Part shown: in pieces, positions 15,939-24,895 of the stretch
How the letters are laid out: each line of letters starts with the position of its first letter
Numbering within the stretch: the first letter of the stretch is position 1
Origin: Spirochaetaceae bacterium 4572_59
GTDB taxonomy: Bacteria; Spirochaetota; Spirochaetia; DSM-2461
Direction: 5' to 3'
DNA length: 40,391 bases
NCBI GenBank assembly: GCA_002084805.1
Contig: NBMC01000039.1
Span: 1-40,391 of the forward strand
Made by a program: the position numbers and the translations under genes
Notes under the pieces: model-generated
What the model was told of the DNA's origin: nothing
Seen by the model: only the letters and a program-made list of their open reading frames with translations
The model's database searches: none

Positions 15939-16802
15939 ATGAAAGTAGCTATTGCCAGTGGTAAGGGCGGTACCGGAAAGACTACTCTTTCCACCAACTT
16001 ATCCTCTTATATGGCAGAATCTGTTCCCGTTGTATTGGCAGATTTGGATGTGGAAGAACCTAACTCCGGGCTGTTTATACAGGGCGAACTAATTCATCAG
16101 GAAGATAAATTCATTAAGGTCCCTGAGTGGGATGATACCAATTGTACTCTCTGCGGAAAGTGTCAGGAAGTGTGTAACTTTAATGCTGTAATGAAAATGG
16201 GGAAAATGATTATGGTATTCCCCGAGCTCTGTCATGGTTGCTATGCCTGTTCAGAACTTTGCCCGGCAGGCTCTCTTCCCATGGTTCCTAAAAAGATGGG
16301 AGTTCTGAAATCTTTCCGTTCTGGTAATCTGAGTTTCATAGAAAGCAAGCTTGATATTGGTGTCGAACAGGCTGTTCCTCTTATAAGTCAGACTATTCAT
16401 TATCTGGATGAAAATTTCACAGAAGAAACCATTCAGATAATTGATTCTCCTCCAGGGACATCCTGTCCTGTTATCGAGGTCGTGAAAGAGTCGGATCTTG
16501 TAATTCTGATTACGGAACCTACGCCCTTTGGTCTTCACGACCTGAAACTGGCCGTGGATACGGTCCGGCAGCTGGGGAAACCCTTTGCTGTTGTAATAAA
16601 CCGACACGGTATCGGTGATAATAATGTTGAAAAATACTGTGAAGAAGAGGGCATCGAAATTATTGCAATGATTCCCAATGACAGGAAGATCGCGGAAACC
16701 TACTCCAGGGGAGAATTGCTGTATCCGACTATTCCCGGGGTGAAAGAAGCCATTAAAAATGTTGTCACTTATATTGAATCAGCAGGGCAGGGTATAAAAT
16801 GA
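15939..16802 (+). CDS. MinD/Mrp-like P-loop ATPase with inserted 2x[4Fe-4S] ferredoxin domain (ORP-type)
   Basis: A 287-residue cytoplasmic ATPase of the MinD superfamily. Deviant Walker A GKGGTGKTT sits near residue 8 and ADLDVEEPN at switch I. A bacterial ferredoxin insert follows, with CTLCGKCQEVCNF and CHGCYACSELCPA (eight cluster cysteines, residues about 65-110). Walker B/switch II is IIDSPPGTSCPV near residue 168. Such paired ATPases accompany NifX-like proteins in the orange-protein (ORP) complex of Desulfovibrio and presumably assemble or deliver a metal cluster. ATG 15939 is chosen because GGAAG precedes it and the P-loop starts immediately; the longer upstream frame has no homologous content. 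Its stop overlaps the next ATG (ATGA). Confidence 0.88.
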   Translation: MKVAIASGKGGTGKTTLSTNLSSYMAESVPVVLADLDVEEPNSGLFIQGELIHQEDKFIKVPEWDDTNCTLCGKCQEVCNFNAVMKMGKMIMVFPELCHGCYACSELCPAGSLPMVPKKMGVLKSFRSGNLSFIESKLDIGVEQAVPLISQTIHYLDENFTEETIQIIDSPPGTSCPVIEVVKESDLVILITEPTPFGLHDLKLAVDTVRQLGKPFAVVINRHGIGDNNVEKYCEEEGIEIIAMIPNDRKIAETYSRGELLYPTIPGVKEAIKNVVTYIESAGQGIK

Positions 16803-17517
16803 AAGAGATCGTAGTTATTTCCGGAAAAGGCGGAACAGGGAAAACTTCTATTACGGCATCCTTTTCTGTGCTGGGGGGTAAAGATCTTGTGGTAGCCGAC
16901 TGTGATGTTGATGCGGCGGATATGCATCTTCTTCTGGAGCCGGATTTCGGAAAATCAGAAGATTTTTACAGTGGTGAACTTGCTGAAATAGATCCTGATC
17001 TGTGTATTGCCTGTGGTAAATGTCAGGAGGTCTGTCGTTTTGATGCTATAGATATTATAGCTGGCAAGTATCATGTTGATCCCGTCAGCTGTGACGGCTG
17101 TGGTTACTGTGCCAGAATTTGTCCCGTGAATGCCATAAATTGGTATTGGTTGACGGGTCCCCCGGTATCGGATGTCCTGTGGTTTCTTCTCTCTCTGGAG
17201 CGAATTATGTTGTTTTGGTTACAGAACCTACCGTTTCCGGTGTTCATGATCTGATGAGAGTGTACGAGCTTGTGAAAAAGTTTGGTATCAAGGCCGGATG
17301 TATCATCAATAAAGCTGATCTGAATTCAGACATTCTGGACGATCTGAAAAGTTTTCTGATGGAGAATGAGATTTCTCTCCTCGGGGAAATCCCCTATAAT
17401 GAGAAGTTCACCGAAGCCATAACAAACGGTAAAACTATCGTCGAATGGGATGATGAACTGAAAGAGATTATCAGCGTTAGCTGGGAAAAAATAAAACAAA
17501 TAGTAGAGGCCTTTTAA
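16799..17517 (+). pseudogene. Second MinD-like ferredoxin ATPase, broken by an internal out-of-frame deletion
   Basis: From ATG 16799 the first frame gives a P-loop (GKGGTGKTS), DCDVDAADMHLLLEP, and a ferredoxin insert with CIACGKCQEVCRF and CDGCGYCARICPVNAI, then runs out of homology at about 17140 and stops at 17254. The +1 frame resumes at 17147 with LVLVDGSPGIGCPV (switch II) and continues with VLVTEPTVSGVHDLMRV to a stop at 17517. In the intact paralogue about 60 residues separate the last ferredoxin motif from switch II; here they are absent. So roughly 180 bases appear to be lost, not a multiple of three. If real, the pair cannot form a normal heteromer. An assembly error is the alternative. 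Confidence 0.75.
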
Positions 17518-17546
17518 GTAAATTTTAAAGGTATAAGGAGTAAAGT

Positions 17547-17885
17547 ATGAAGATAGTATTTACAGCGAAAGGCACGGATATGTCTGTTGCCATGGATCCC
17601 CGTTTCGGAAGAACCGAGTATTTTGTTATTTTTGATGAAGAGTCAAAGACCGTTGAATCCTTTGATAACCGTGCCATTGAGAAAGAAGCTCATGGAGCCG
17701 GCCCCAGAACAGCTCAGAAACTGTCTGAATATGGTGCTCAGGTTCTGATTACCGGTAACGGTCCCGGAGGCAATGCCGCGGCCGTTCTTAAGACTCTTGG
17801 TCTGGAAATTTATGTGGGTGCCGGAACAATGACCGTTCAGGAAGCTTACGATGCCTACAAATCCGGTTCTCTGACTAAGGCATAA
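17547..17885 (+). CDS. NifX/NifB-like dinitrogenase iron-molybdenum cofactor domain protein
   Basis: A 112-residue protein consisting of a single NifX-type fold: MKIVFTAKGTDMSVAMDPRFGRTEYFVIFD, GAGPRTAQKLSEYGAQVLITG, GPGGNAAAVLKTLGLEIYVG. These domains bind Fe-Mo, Fe-S or Mo-Cu clusters; the family includes the ORP orange proteins. No nitrogenase genes are present, so a nitrogen-fixation role is unlikely. GGAG lies 8 bases before the ATG. It follows the two ferredoxin ATPases by 29 bases and is followed 10 bases later by a second NifX-like gene, all in one transcription unit ending at 18359. Confidence 0.88.
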   Translation: MKIVFTAKGTDMSVAMDPRFGRTEYFVIFDEESKTVESFDNRAIEKEAHGAGPRTAQKLSEYGAQVLITGNGPGGNAAAVLKTLGLEIYVGAGTMTVQEAYDAYKSGSLTKA

Positions 17886-17895
17886 AAGGTTTGTA

Positions 17896-18297
17896 ATGGA
17901 TAAAATGACTGTAGCTTTTGCCACCGACGATGGTATCAATTATATTGACCGTCATTTCGGTGACGCAGACTATTACGATATTTATGAAATATCAGCAGAC
18001 GGTTCTGAATTTGTGAAAAGGATCAATAACACAACTGAAGAAGATGATGACGACTCCGGTCATGGAGACGCAGAAAAGGCAAAGGGAATTGCCGGGATAC
18101 TTAAGGTGGAGGGTGTTCACTGCACTGTCTCAAAGGTATTCGGACCAAATCTAAAAAGGATTAAGAAGAAATTCCTCTGTGTTCTGTTTAAATCCGGTAA
18201 TATTGAAACGGGAATTGAAACTCTGAAGGAAAATTATTCTTCTCTTAATTCCGAGTGGGAAAAGGGCGAAGAGAGGACATTCCTCCGCTACAATTAG
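17896..18297 (+). CDS. NifX-like metal-cluster protein (second copy, divergent)
   Basis: A 133-residue protein. The N-terminal half follows the family (MTVAFATDDGINYIDRHFGDADYYDIYEI), and the middle ILKVEGVHCTVSKVFGPNLKRIKKKF matches the C-terminal strand/helix of the fold. It has an acidic Asp/Gly/His insertion (residues about 49-60, TEEDDDDSGHGD) that could bind metal, and a longer tail. It is the last gene of the island. In ORP-type clusters two such proteins often occur together as complex partners. The ribosome site is poor (AAGGTTTGTA), so translation may depend on the upstream gene. Confidence 0.82.
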   Translation: MDKMTVAFATDDGINYIDRHFGDADYYDIYEISADGSEFVKRINNTTEEDDDDSGHGDAEKAKGIAGILKVEGVHCTVSKVFGPNLKRIKKKFLCVLFKSGNIETGIETLKENYSSLNSEWEKGEERTFLRYN

Positions 18298-18315
18298 AAC
18301 TGTTTTTCTCTCAAT

Positions 18316-18359
18316 AAAAAAGCTCCTGTCTTTCTGCAAAGGCCAGGAGCTTTTTTTTT
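18316..18359. terminator. Bidirectional rho-independent terminator
   Basis: AAAAAAGCTCCTG (18316-18328) pairs with CAGGAGCTTTTTT (18344-18356), followed by more T. It ends the NifX transcript and, in reverse, the convergent flavoprotein gene. Confidence 0.9.
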
Positions 18360-18403
18360 CTTCTGAGAATTAATAATATGGTATTCTCAGAGAGGGACAA
18401 TTA

Positions 18404-19750
18404 CTATTTAATAAGTTTTTCAAGGGCATTCATGGCACAGAGAACAATAGGGTAGACTCCGGGACCGCTGGTAAGCAGAGGCTGTGTGCCGTACTGCATG
18501 ATAGCCAGTTCTGAAGCTGTCATGGATTTCTGTATGGCCAGGCCAAGAATATTGATCATCTCTCCTGTGGATTTTCCTCCGATAATCTGAGCACCCAGAA
18601 GGACTCCGCCCTCTTTAGAAAAGATACCCTTTATCATAACCTTCGAAGCATCAGTGATTTTTCCGGGGTGCCGATCCATTCCTTCGCTGTGGGCCAGTAT
18701 TATATCAAATCCTTCTTTTTCAGCCTGCTTTTCTGTCAGACCGGCTGCTCCCATAGAGATATCATTGAGAGAGGAAGAAAAAATGGCGATACTGCCCTTG
18801 CAATGACGGACAATTTTCAGATTGAACAGATTAAAACCGGCTACACGGGCTTCTGCCGCCCCTGTTGAAGCCAGCATTAGACGGGAGGGTTTTCCGGAGA
18901 AGTAGTCCTTGTGTTCTACACAGTCTCCTACTGCAAAGATATCCTCAACAGATGTACGCATGTATTCATCCGTCCATATTCCGCCGGTAGAACCAAGCAG
19001 AAGACCAGTTTTTCCTGCCAGAGCCGTATTCGGTCTGTATCCTATGGATAATATAACCTTGTCTGCGGGAAGAGTGGATCCATCGCTAAGTTCAATATGA
19101 CTTACTTTTCCATCACTGCCACCTATGCGGGACACCATGGCGGATTTTATGATGGAAACACCATGGCTACTCAGTTTCTCTTCAATATGATCGGACATAT
19201 CCTTATCGAAAGCCAGAGGCAGGATTGAGTCCATTGCTTCAATAAGAGTGACCTTTTCAGAGAATTTTACCAGTTCATCGCAGACTTCCACACCGATAAA
19301 TCCTGCTCCAATTACCACCAGATTTTTGGCGGAACGGAGGTCCTCTCTAATAGAGCGGATATACTCCGTATTCTTCTGGATCGTAATAATTCCATCAAGA
19401 TCAGCTCCTGGAATGGGAGGAACAAAGGGATTGGAACCTGTCGCAAAAACCAGCTTGGAGTAGGAGTGAGTCTCTCCAGCTGCAGTGCTCAGAGTTTTTT
19501 CTTCAGAATTAACAGATACTACCTCGTCATAGGCGAACTCTACGCCTTTTTTCTGCAATCCATCAACAGCTTTGATATTTGCATCAACAGAAGGGAGAGA
19601 ACCTATGGCATAGGGAATCCCGCAAGGAATCAGAGCATCTTTTTCTTTTCTGATTACGAGTACAGACTTATCCTTATAGGTTTGTTTGAAGGCACTTGCT
19701 GCTGATGCTCCAGCAGGATTTCCTCCGATAATAATGGCATCATATTTCAT
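18404..19750 (-). CDS. FAD-dependent pyridine nucleotide-disulfide oxidoreductase (paralogue of the 14378 gene)
   Basis: A 448-residue flavoprotein with the same architecture and spacing as the 14378 product. It has FAD motif IIIGGNPAGASAASA, catalytic-type Cys in LIPCGIPYAIG, NAD(P)H motif LVVIGAGFIGVEVCDE, DIFAVGDCVEH, and a C-terminal dimer domain with GKSTGEMINILGLAI. It probably reduces a disulfide, persulfide or oxygen with NAD(P)H. GGAATAA before ATG 19750 acts as ribosome site. It converges on the NifX operon, bracketing the ORP-like genes. Upstream lies an unusual palindrome (19847-19870) that may be its operator. Confidence 0.88.
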   Translation of the reverse strand: MKYDAIIIGGNPAGASAASAFKQTYKDKSVLVIRKEKDALIPCGIPYAIGSLPSVDANIKAVDGLQKKGVEFAYDEVVSVNSEEKTLSTAAGETHSYSKLVFATGSNPFVPPIPGADLDGIITIQKNTEYIRSIREDLRSAKNLVVIGAGFIGVEVCDELVKFSEKVTLIEAMDSILPLAFDKDMSDHIEEKLSSHGVSIIKSAMVSRIGGSDGKVSHIELSDGSTLPADKVILSIGYRPNTALAGKTGLLLGSTGGIWTDEYMRTSVEDIFAVGDCVEHKDYFSGKPSRLMLASTGAAEARVAGFNLFNLKIVRHCKGSIAIFSSSLNDISMGAAGLTEKQAEKEGFDIILAHSEGMDRHPGKITDASKVMIKGIFSKEGGVLLGAQIIGGKSTGEMINILGLAIQKSMTASELAIMQYGTQPLLTSGPGVYPIVLCAMNALEKLIK

Positions 19751-19846
19751 AGTTGTTATTCCTTATTGATCAGGGTTATTCCGATCTTTAAATATAGATA
19801 AATATATATATAAAACTATAATTATAAAGGACTCCCCGTCAATATA

Positions 19847-19870
19847 AATAACGAGAATATTCTCATTATT
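19847..19870. promoter_or_regulatory. 24-bp near-perfect palindrome, candidate operator
   Basis: The core GAGAATATTCTC (19853-19864) is perfect. Flanks AATAA and TTATT extend it with a single mismatched pair (C19852/A19865). It lies about 100 bases upstream of the flavoprotein start and downstream of the lon terminator, so it most likely serves the flavoprotein gene. Confidence 0.5.
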
Positions 19871-19890
19871 AATTGGCAGAATAATTTGCC

Positions 19891-19924
19891 AAAAAAAACC
19901 TTCTGTCTGAGAACAGACAGAAGG
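19891..19924 (-). terminator. Rho-independent terminator of lon
   Basis: CCTTCTGTCTG (19899-19909) pairs with CAGACAGAAGG (19914-19924) around a 4-base loop. On the minus strand the stem is followed by eight T. Confidence 0.88.
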
Positions 19925-19947
19925 CGACTTTCATAGAGTGTTTATGC

Positions 19948-22293
19948 TTAGAATACCAGATTCATAACCTCTTTAAAGGTCTCTACCGGATGAAAGGTTA
20001 TTCCACTGCGGATGTGTTCCGGGATCTCATCCAAATCCCTCTCATTCTGTTTGGGAATAAGAATATCCTTAATCTTGTTTCGTCTTGCGGCAATGGTTTT
20101 TTCCTTCAGACCGCCGATGGGCATAACCTTTCCAGTCAGGGAGAGTTCTCCTGTCATGGCAAGGTTTTTCCTGATGGCTTTTCCCATTGCCAGAGAGAGC
20201 AACGCAGTGGCCATGGTCACTCCGGCGGAGGGGCCGTCTTTTGGGGTGGCTCCTTCGGGGATATGCAGGTGAATCAGGTTCTTGTCAAAGAATTCCTGCT
20301 TAACACCGTACTTGCTGGCAACCTGTTTTACATGGGAGTAAGCTATACTGGCTGACTCTTTCATAACGTCACCCATTTGACCGGTGAGTTTTATTCCACT
20401 TTTGCCGGGAATATTTATAGCTTCGATTACAAGGGTATCTCCTCCCATACTGGTCCAGGCCAGTCCTATGGTCATACCGGGAGCGCTAACCTTTTTGGTT
20501 TCATCCTCAATAAAGTAGGGTTTTTTTAGATACTCTTCCAGATTGTCTTTGGTTATACGAATAGGAAATTTCTTTTCTCCACTAACAATTTTACGGGCAA
20601 CCTTCCGGTTGATCTTGTCTATGGCTTTTTCAAAAGTACGAACACCCGCTTCTCTTGCGTATCCGTCTACAATATTCCTGAGGGCCGTTTTATTGAATAC
20701 AAGCTGTCCCTTATTCAAGCCGTGTTTCTTCATGGATTTCGGTATCAAATACTTCCTGGCAATCTCAATCTTCTCGTCTGTGATATATCCAGAAAGCCGG
20801 ATAATTTCCATCCGGTCCAGAAGGGGACGGGGGATGCTGTCCAAGGTATTAGCTGTGGCGATAAACAGGATATGGGATAGATCATAAGGTAGATCCAGGT
20901 AGTGGTCTCTGAAAGCAATATTCTGCTCGGGATCCAATACTTCCAGCAGTGCGGAAGAGGGATCTCCCTGGTAGGACTGTCCTAGCTTATCGATTTCATC
21001 AATCATGAAAACTGGACCCTTAGTCTTTACTATCTTTAATCCCTGAATGATCTTACCAGGCATAGCTCCAACGTATGTTCGACGGTGTCCTTTTATTTCT
21101 GCTTCATCCCGCATTCCTCCTACGGAAAAGCGGAAGAACTCTCGGTTCAGAGCCCGTGCAATGGACTTTCCTATGGAAGTTTTTCCTACTCCCGGAGGGC
21201 CCACCAGACAAATTATGGAACCTTTGTTATCTTCTTTTAGCTTGCGGACTGCCAGGTACTCTAGAATTCTCTCTTTAACATCCTCAAGGCCGTAGTGATC
21301 CTTATTCAGGATTTTCTCTCCTTTGAGGATATCGATTTTTTCGGGTGCGGGATCATTCCATGGGAGATTGACGATGGTATCCAGGTAGTTTCTTGTTACG
21401 ATATATTCTGAAGAGGAAGGGTCCATAAGGGAAAATTTTTCCATCTCTCTTTCTACCTGCTCTTTAGCTTCTCCCTGAAATTCCAGTTTTTCCACCATCT
21501 CCTTGAACTTGATATATTCGCTGGATTTTGCATCCACCGGTTCACCCAGCTCTTTCTTAATGGCTTTGATCTCTTCCCGCAGGAAATATTCCCGTTGGCT
21601 TTTCTCAATCTTTTCATTGATCTGTGTGGCGATCTTTTTTTGTATCCGCAGCAGATCCTGTTCTTTTTTGATATAGACCAGAACCTGTTCCATTCTGGTT
21701 CGTACGTCCAGCTGTTCCAGAATCTTCTGCTGCTGTCCTCGATCTATGTTTAGTATGGATGTGATAAAGTCGGCAATTTTACCGGGATTATCAATGTTAA
21801 CCATATTCAAACGCATCTCTTCTGAAAAGAGAGGATTGTCTTCGGATATCTGTTTCATCTCGGAGATGAGAGAACGGGTAAGGGCTTTCATTTCATCCTT
21901 CTGTTCTTCATCGCTGATATCATCTAAATATTCAACTGCCGCAATAATCGGTGCTTCACTGGTAAAGAATTTCCTTATTTTAAATCGCTTGACCGTTGAA
22001 ATGAAAATATTGACTCCCCCATCGGGAAGATTTATTTTTTTGACAATCTTTGCTGCGGTTCCTATCTGGTAAATATTTTCAGGACCTGTGGCTGATTCAT
22101 CTTCTTCTCTGAGAAGTACCAGCCCTATAACTTTATCATTTTCCATTGCCTGATTGACAATTTCAATATCATCATTGGATGTGATCATGATGGGTGTAAA
22201 GATACCTGGAAATATGGGTTTTCCCAGAAGCGGTACAATAAACAGTTTATCAGGCAAGGCCTGTTCTGCTACAATTATTTCACCTTCTGCCAT
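19948..22293 (-). CDS. lon: ATP-dependent protease Lon
   Basis: A 781-residue LonA protease, of usual length. It has an N-terminal substrate-binding domain starting LFIVPLLGKPIFPG, a coiled-coil linker (QREYFLREEIKAIKKELGE), an AAA+ domain with Walker A GPPGVGKTS near residue 365, Walker B VFMIDEIDKLG, and a C-terminal serine protease domain with catalytic Ser689 (KDGPSAGV) and Lys732 (GGLKEK). It degrades misfolded and regulatory proteins in the cytoplasm. GGGGT precedes the ATG. The gene is divergent from the Wzi-like gene with only 21 bases between starts, so their promoters must overlap coding or leader sequence. Confidence 0.97.
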   Translation of the reverse strand: MAEGEIIVAEQALPDKLFIVPLLGKPIFPGIFTPIMITSNDDIEIVNQAMENDKVIGLVLLREEDESATGPENIYQIGTAAKIVKKINLPDGGVNIFISTVKRFKIRKFFTSEAPIIAAVEYLDDISDEEQKDEMKALTRSLISEMKQISEDNPLFSEEMRLNMVNIDNPGKIADFITSILNIDRGQQQKILEQLDVRTRMEQVLVYIKKEQDLLRIQKKIATQINEKIEKSQREYFLREEIKAIKKELGEPVDAKSSEYIKFKEMVEKLEFQGEAKEQVEREMEKFSLMDPSSSEYIVTRNYLDTIVNLPWNDPAPEKIDILKGEKILNKDHYGLEDVKERILEYLAVRKLKEDNKGSIICLVGPPGVGKTSIGKSIARALNREFFRFSVGGMRDEAEIKGHRRTYVGAMPGKIIQGLKIVKTKGPVFMIDEIDKLGQSYQGDPSSALLEVLDPEQNIAFRDHYLDLPYDLSHILFIATANTLDSIPRPLLDRMEIIRLSGYITDEKIEIARKYLIPKSMKKHGLNKGQLVFNKTALRNIVDGYAREAGVRTFEKAIDKINRKVARKIVSGEKKFPIRITKDNLEEYLKKPYFIEDETKKVSAPGMTIGLAWTSMGGDTLVIEAINIPGKSGIKLTGQMGDVMKESASIAYSHVKQVASKYGVKQEFFDKNLIHLHIPEGATPKDGPSAGVTMATALLSLAMGKAIRKNLAMTGELSLTGKVMPIGGLKEKTIAARRNKIKDILIPKQNERDLDEIPEHIRSGITFHPVETFKEVMNLVF

Positions 22294-22314
22294 ATATTAC
22301 CCCTGTGGATTTTT

Positions 22315-24087
22315 TTGCGAAAAATAGCATTATTAACAGGGTTCCTGTTTTTTTGTTTGATTACAATTCTTCCGGCACAGACCCATAATGCGGTAAGTTT
22401 GGATGATCAAAGAATATATAGTTTTCTGGAACAGGCGGAACTGAGAGGCTATATTGACCGCCTTCCTCAGGTTAAACCCTATACAAAATCCTTTGTGCTT
22501 GGTCTTCTGGAAGACCTGAATAGGACTCGTCGTAGGATGAGCGTTGCCGAACAGGTTGTGTTTCAGGGACTTTATAATAATTATGTAATAGATAAAGACC
22601 AGGATCTCCTGAAAGATGGTGATTACCGTTTTGATGATGAAGTATTTCCCTTCAGGGTGGAAACTTCGGCAGATATGAAGATTAGCGCCAATGCTTCAAG
22701 CATAAAAGATTCTGCCGCTCTTGCTGAGGGCCGGATGGGAGCTTCTGGTGATCTGGGAGAATCTATCTCCTGGGGATTAGCCTTAGAGATGGGCCTTTAT
22801 AAGGTAGATGACTACAATAGCGCTACAAGCTACGGTCCCACGGCTTATGCTCCCTACTCTTACAGTAAAGACTGGGAAGGGGGAATCAATTACATTACTT
22901 CTCCCAATAAATATAACGGAATGCCTACGGACCTTGCACTCGGAAGAAGCTATGAAACCGAGATTGCCGCTTCTTTTTTTGATAACCAGGCGGAATTCCG
23001 TTTCGGCCGTCTGAAAAGAGAGTGGGGAGCTGTCGGGGAGAGCAGTCTCTTTCTGGATGGAGATGCTCAGGCTTTTATGGGAATAGAAGGAACTGTTAAA
23101 CCCCGTAAATGGGTGAATTTTTCTTTTATTACAGGAACTCTTGATTATGGAGAAAACTTCCGGGAGATGGATGATTTCAGCATCAAGGGAACCGCCTCTA
23201 CTCAGCAGAATATGTTTTCCTTGCTGCAGGTGGAACTGATGCCTACAGACTGGCTCTACCTTTCCGCTTTTGACGGAGGAGTCTTTCTGAAACGTTCCGA
23301 ACTGGGATACTGGATGCCTCTTATGAGCCGTTTTCTGAATCAGAACAATGTGGGAGATTATGATAACCTGGCATTGGGCGGATCCATTGTGGTATCAAAG
23401 GCCGGTCTGGGGAAAGCCTACTTTTCACTGTTTCTGGATGAAGCCCGTTTTAATCATCCCGATTTTTTCGGCAATTATGCCAATATGTACAGCTTTCAGA
23501 CCGGTATCAAAGGACCTGTGCCTGGCCTGCCAATGACCACGGCTGTTCTGCAGTATACAAAGGTGGAACCCTATACCTATTCCCACTACTATGTGGATGA
23601 CTCTCCCTGGTATCCCTCATCTGGAGACGACAATCCTGGAATGGAAACCGGTTATATGAACGGTGGAGAAGCTCTGGGCAGCGGTCTGGAACCCAATACC
23701 GATGAGATTATGCTGGGGTTCGAGTCTCTGCTGCCGCAGGGAATAAGCCTGAATGGCGGGTATCGCCTGGTTCGGCATGGAATAGGGCAGGGCAGCAGCT
23801 TTGCAAGCTGGGATGATAGTCCTGAAGATGCGGGAGCCTATAACACCAACGATTCAAAGGACTTTCTGAAAGACGGCACCTATCAGTGGTTTCATATCGG
23901 AACTCTGGGCGGTGAATGGGACCTGAGCTCCAAGGGACAGCCCGTAAGTATCGGTCTTTCCTACTCTTATGTTTTTTCCTATTATACGGATTATAAGTCC
24001 AACGGTGATTTTACTGCCATCGATACGGTTAATTATGAAAATGATACCCGCCATCTGATGAGCCTTAGCGTAAAAATCTTTCCCTGA
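22315..24087 (+). CDS. Outer-membrane beta-barrel protein, capsule assembly Wzi-like
   Basis: A 590-residue exported protein. TTG at 22315 is the likely start (no ATG fits; a weak GGA is 6 bases upstream), giving a signal peptide RKIALLTGFLFFCLITILPAQ. Next comes a helical stretch common in Wzi-like proteins (QRIYSFLEQAELRGYIDRLP, SFVLGLLEDLNRTRRRM) and then many amphipathic strands ending in the terminal strand LMSLSVKIFP with C-terminal aromatic. FRFGRLKREWGAVGESSLFL resembles the conserved 'GR....WG.G' segment of Wzi. A surface polysaccharide or porin role is inferred. recO follows 7 bases after its stop. Confidence 0.72.
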   Translation: MRKIALLTGFLFFCLITILPAQTHNAVSLDDQRIYSFLEQAELRGYIDRLPQVKPYTKSFVLGLLEDLNRTRRRMSVAEQVVFQGLYNNYVIDKDQDLLKDGDYRFDDEVFPFRVETSADMKISANASSIKDSAALAEGRMGASGDLGESISWGLALEMGLYKVDDYNSATSYGPTAYAPYSYSKDWEGGINYITSPNKYNGMPTDLALGRSYETEIAASFFDNQAEFRFGRLKREWGAVGESSLFLDGDAQAFMGIEGTVKPRKWVNFSFITGTLDYGENFREMDDFSIKGTASTQQNMFSLLQVELMPTDWLYLSAFDGGVFLKRSELGYWMPLMSRFLNQNNVGDYDNLALGGSIVVSKAGLGKAYFSLFLDEARFNHPDFFGNYANMYSFQTGIKGPVPGLPMTTAVLQYTKVEPYTYSHYYVDDSPWYPSSGDDNPGMETGYMNGGEALGSGLEPNTDEIMLGFESLLPQGISLNGGYRLVRHGIGQGSSFASWDDSPEDAGAYNTNDSKDFLKDGTYQWFHIGTLGGEWDLSSKGQPVSIGLSYSYVFSYYTDYKSNGDFTAIDTVNYENDTRHLMSLSVKIFP

Positions 24088-24094
24088 TTCTCTA

Positions 24095-24823
24095 ATGAAC
24101 CGTCTGCATAAAGACAGATATATTCCCCTGAAGTCTTCGGCTCTGGGGGATAATCACCGCAGCGTGCTGATGCTGACAGCCAGTCAGGGCTTGATCTATG
24201 CGGCAGCCTTTGGTGCTGCCGGTAAAAAAGGACGGCTCCGACCTCTGATACAGCCTTTTTCCCTCTGTGAAGGTGAACTCTATTTTGATCCTGTCAAGAA
24301 ACTCTGGAGGCTGAAAGACGGTAGCTGTATCGATGTTCATGACTCCTTTCACAGTAGCTTGAAAAAGTACTATGCCGCCACATTCTGGTGTGAACTGATT
24401 CTCAAGACACATGGGGGGGCAGGCTCAGAAGGTTTTTTCCTTTTGACTGCCAACTTGCTTGATCAGCTGGATCTGTCGAAACCTGTTGCTGTACCCTCTG
24501 TTCTTATCCAATCATTATGGACCTTCCTTGATCTTGAAGGTATACAGCCCGATCTGACAAGCTGTGCCCGCTGTGGCAGGCGGGCACCCGAAAACAGAAC
24601 TATCTGTTATGATGCGGGGGGACACGTGGTTTGTTCCCACTGCAGAATCGGAACCATGCCCCTCCTGTCTGCTAAGGGCCGATCCTATCTGCTGGGGCAG
24701 GAAAAAGAGGGTATCTCCGAAGCGTCCGATATTGATAGTCTTTTTACCTATCTTTTGATGATTCTCAGGGGGCTGACCGGTTCTTCCTTTGAAATAGACG
24801 GTTTGGAAATTATTACTTCTTAA
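24095..24823 (+). CDS. recO: DNA repair protein RecO
   Basis: A 242-residue protein with RecO layout: an N-terminal OB-fold region (YIPLKSSALGDNHRSVLML), a helical middle, and a C-terminal zinc site with CARCGR and CSHCR (four cysteines between residues about 157 and 180). RecO loads RecA on SSB-coated DNA with RecF/RecR. It is slightly divergent at the N-terminus compared with enterobacterial forms. It lies 7 bases after the Wzi-like gene; no clear Shine-Dalgarno is present, so translation may be coupled. Confidence 0.85.
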   Translation: MNRLHKDRYIPLKSSALGDNHRSVLMLTASQGLIYAAAFGAAGKKGRLRPLIQPFSLCEGELYFDPVKKLWRLKDGSCIDVHDSFHSSLKKYYAATFWCELILKTHGGAGSEGFFLLTANLLDQLDLSKPVAVPSVLIQSLWTFLDLEGIQPDLTSCARCGRRAPENRTICYDAGGHVVCSHCRIGTMPLLSAKGRSYLLGQEKEGISEASDIDSLFTYLLMILRGLTGSSFEIDGLEIITS

Positions 24824-24852
24824 CTGCTTGTGAGCATATTCTGTTAGGTCTA

Positions 24853-24881
24853 TTATGAGTGCAGATAGTTAATAATATAAT
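24853..24881 (+). promoter_or_regulatory. Possible promoter of the chemoreceptor gene
   Basis: TTATGA (24853-24858), 17 bases, perfect TATAAT (24876-24881). The leader would be only about 8 bases before ATG 24896. Confidence 0.4.
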
Positions 24882-24895
24882 CGGATGGTATTGTA

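Noticed and set aside
19870..19892. TTGGCAGAATAATTTGCC as a sigma-54 promoter
   Set aside because: The GG to GC distance is one base too long, and it is better explained as an inverted repeat next to the lon terminator.
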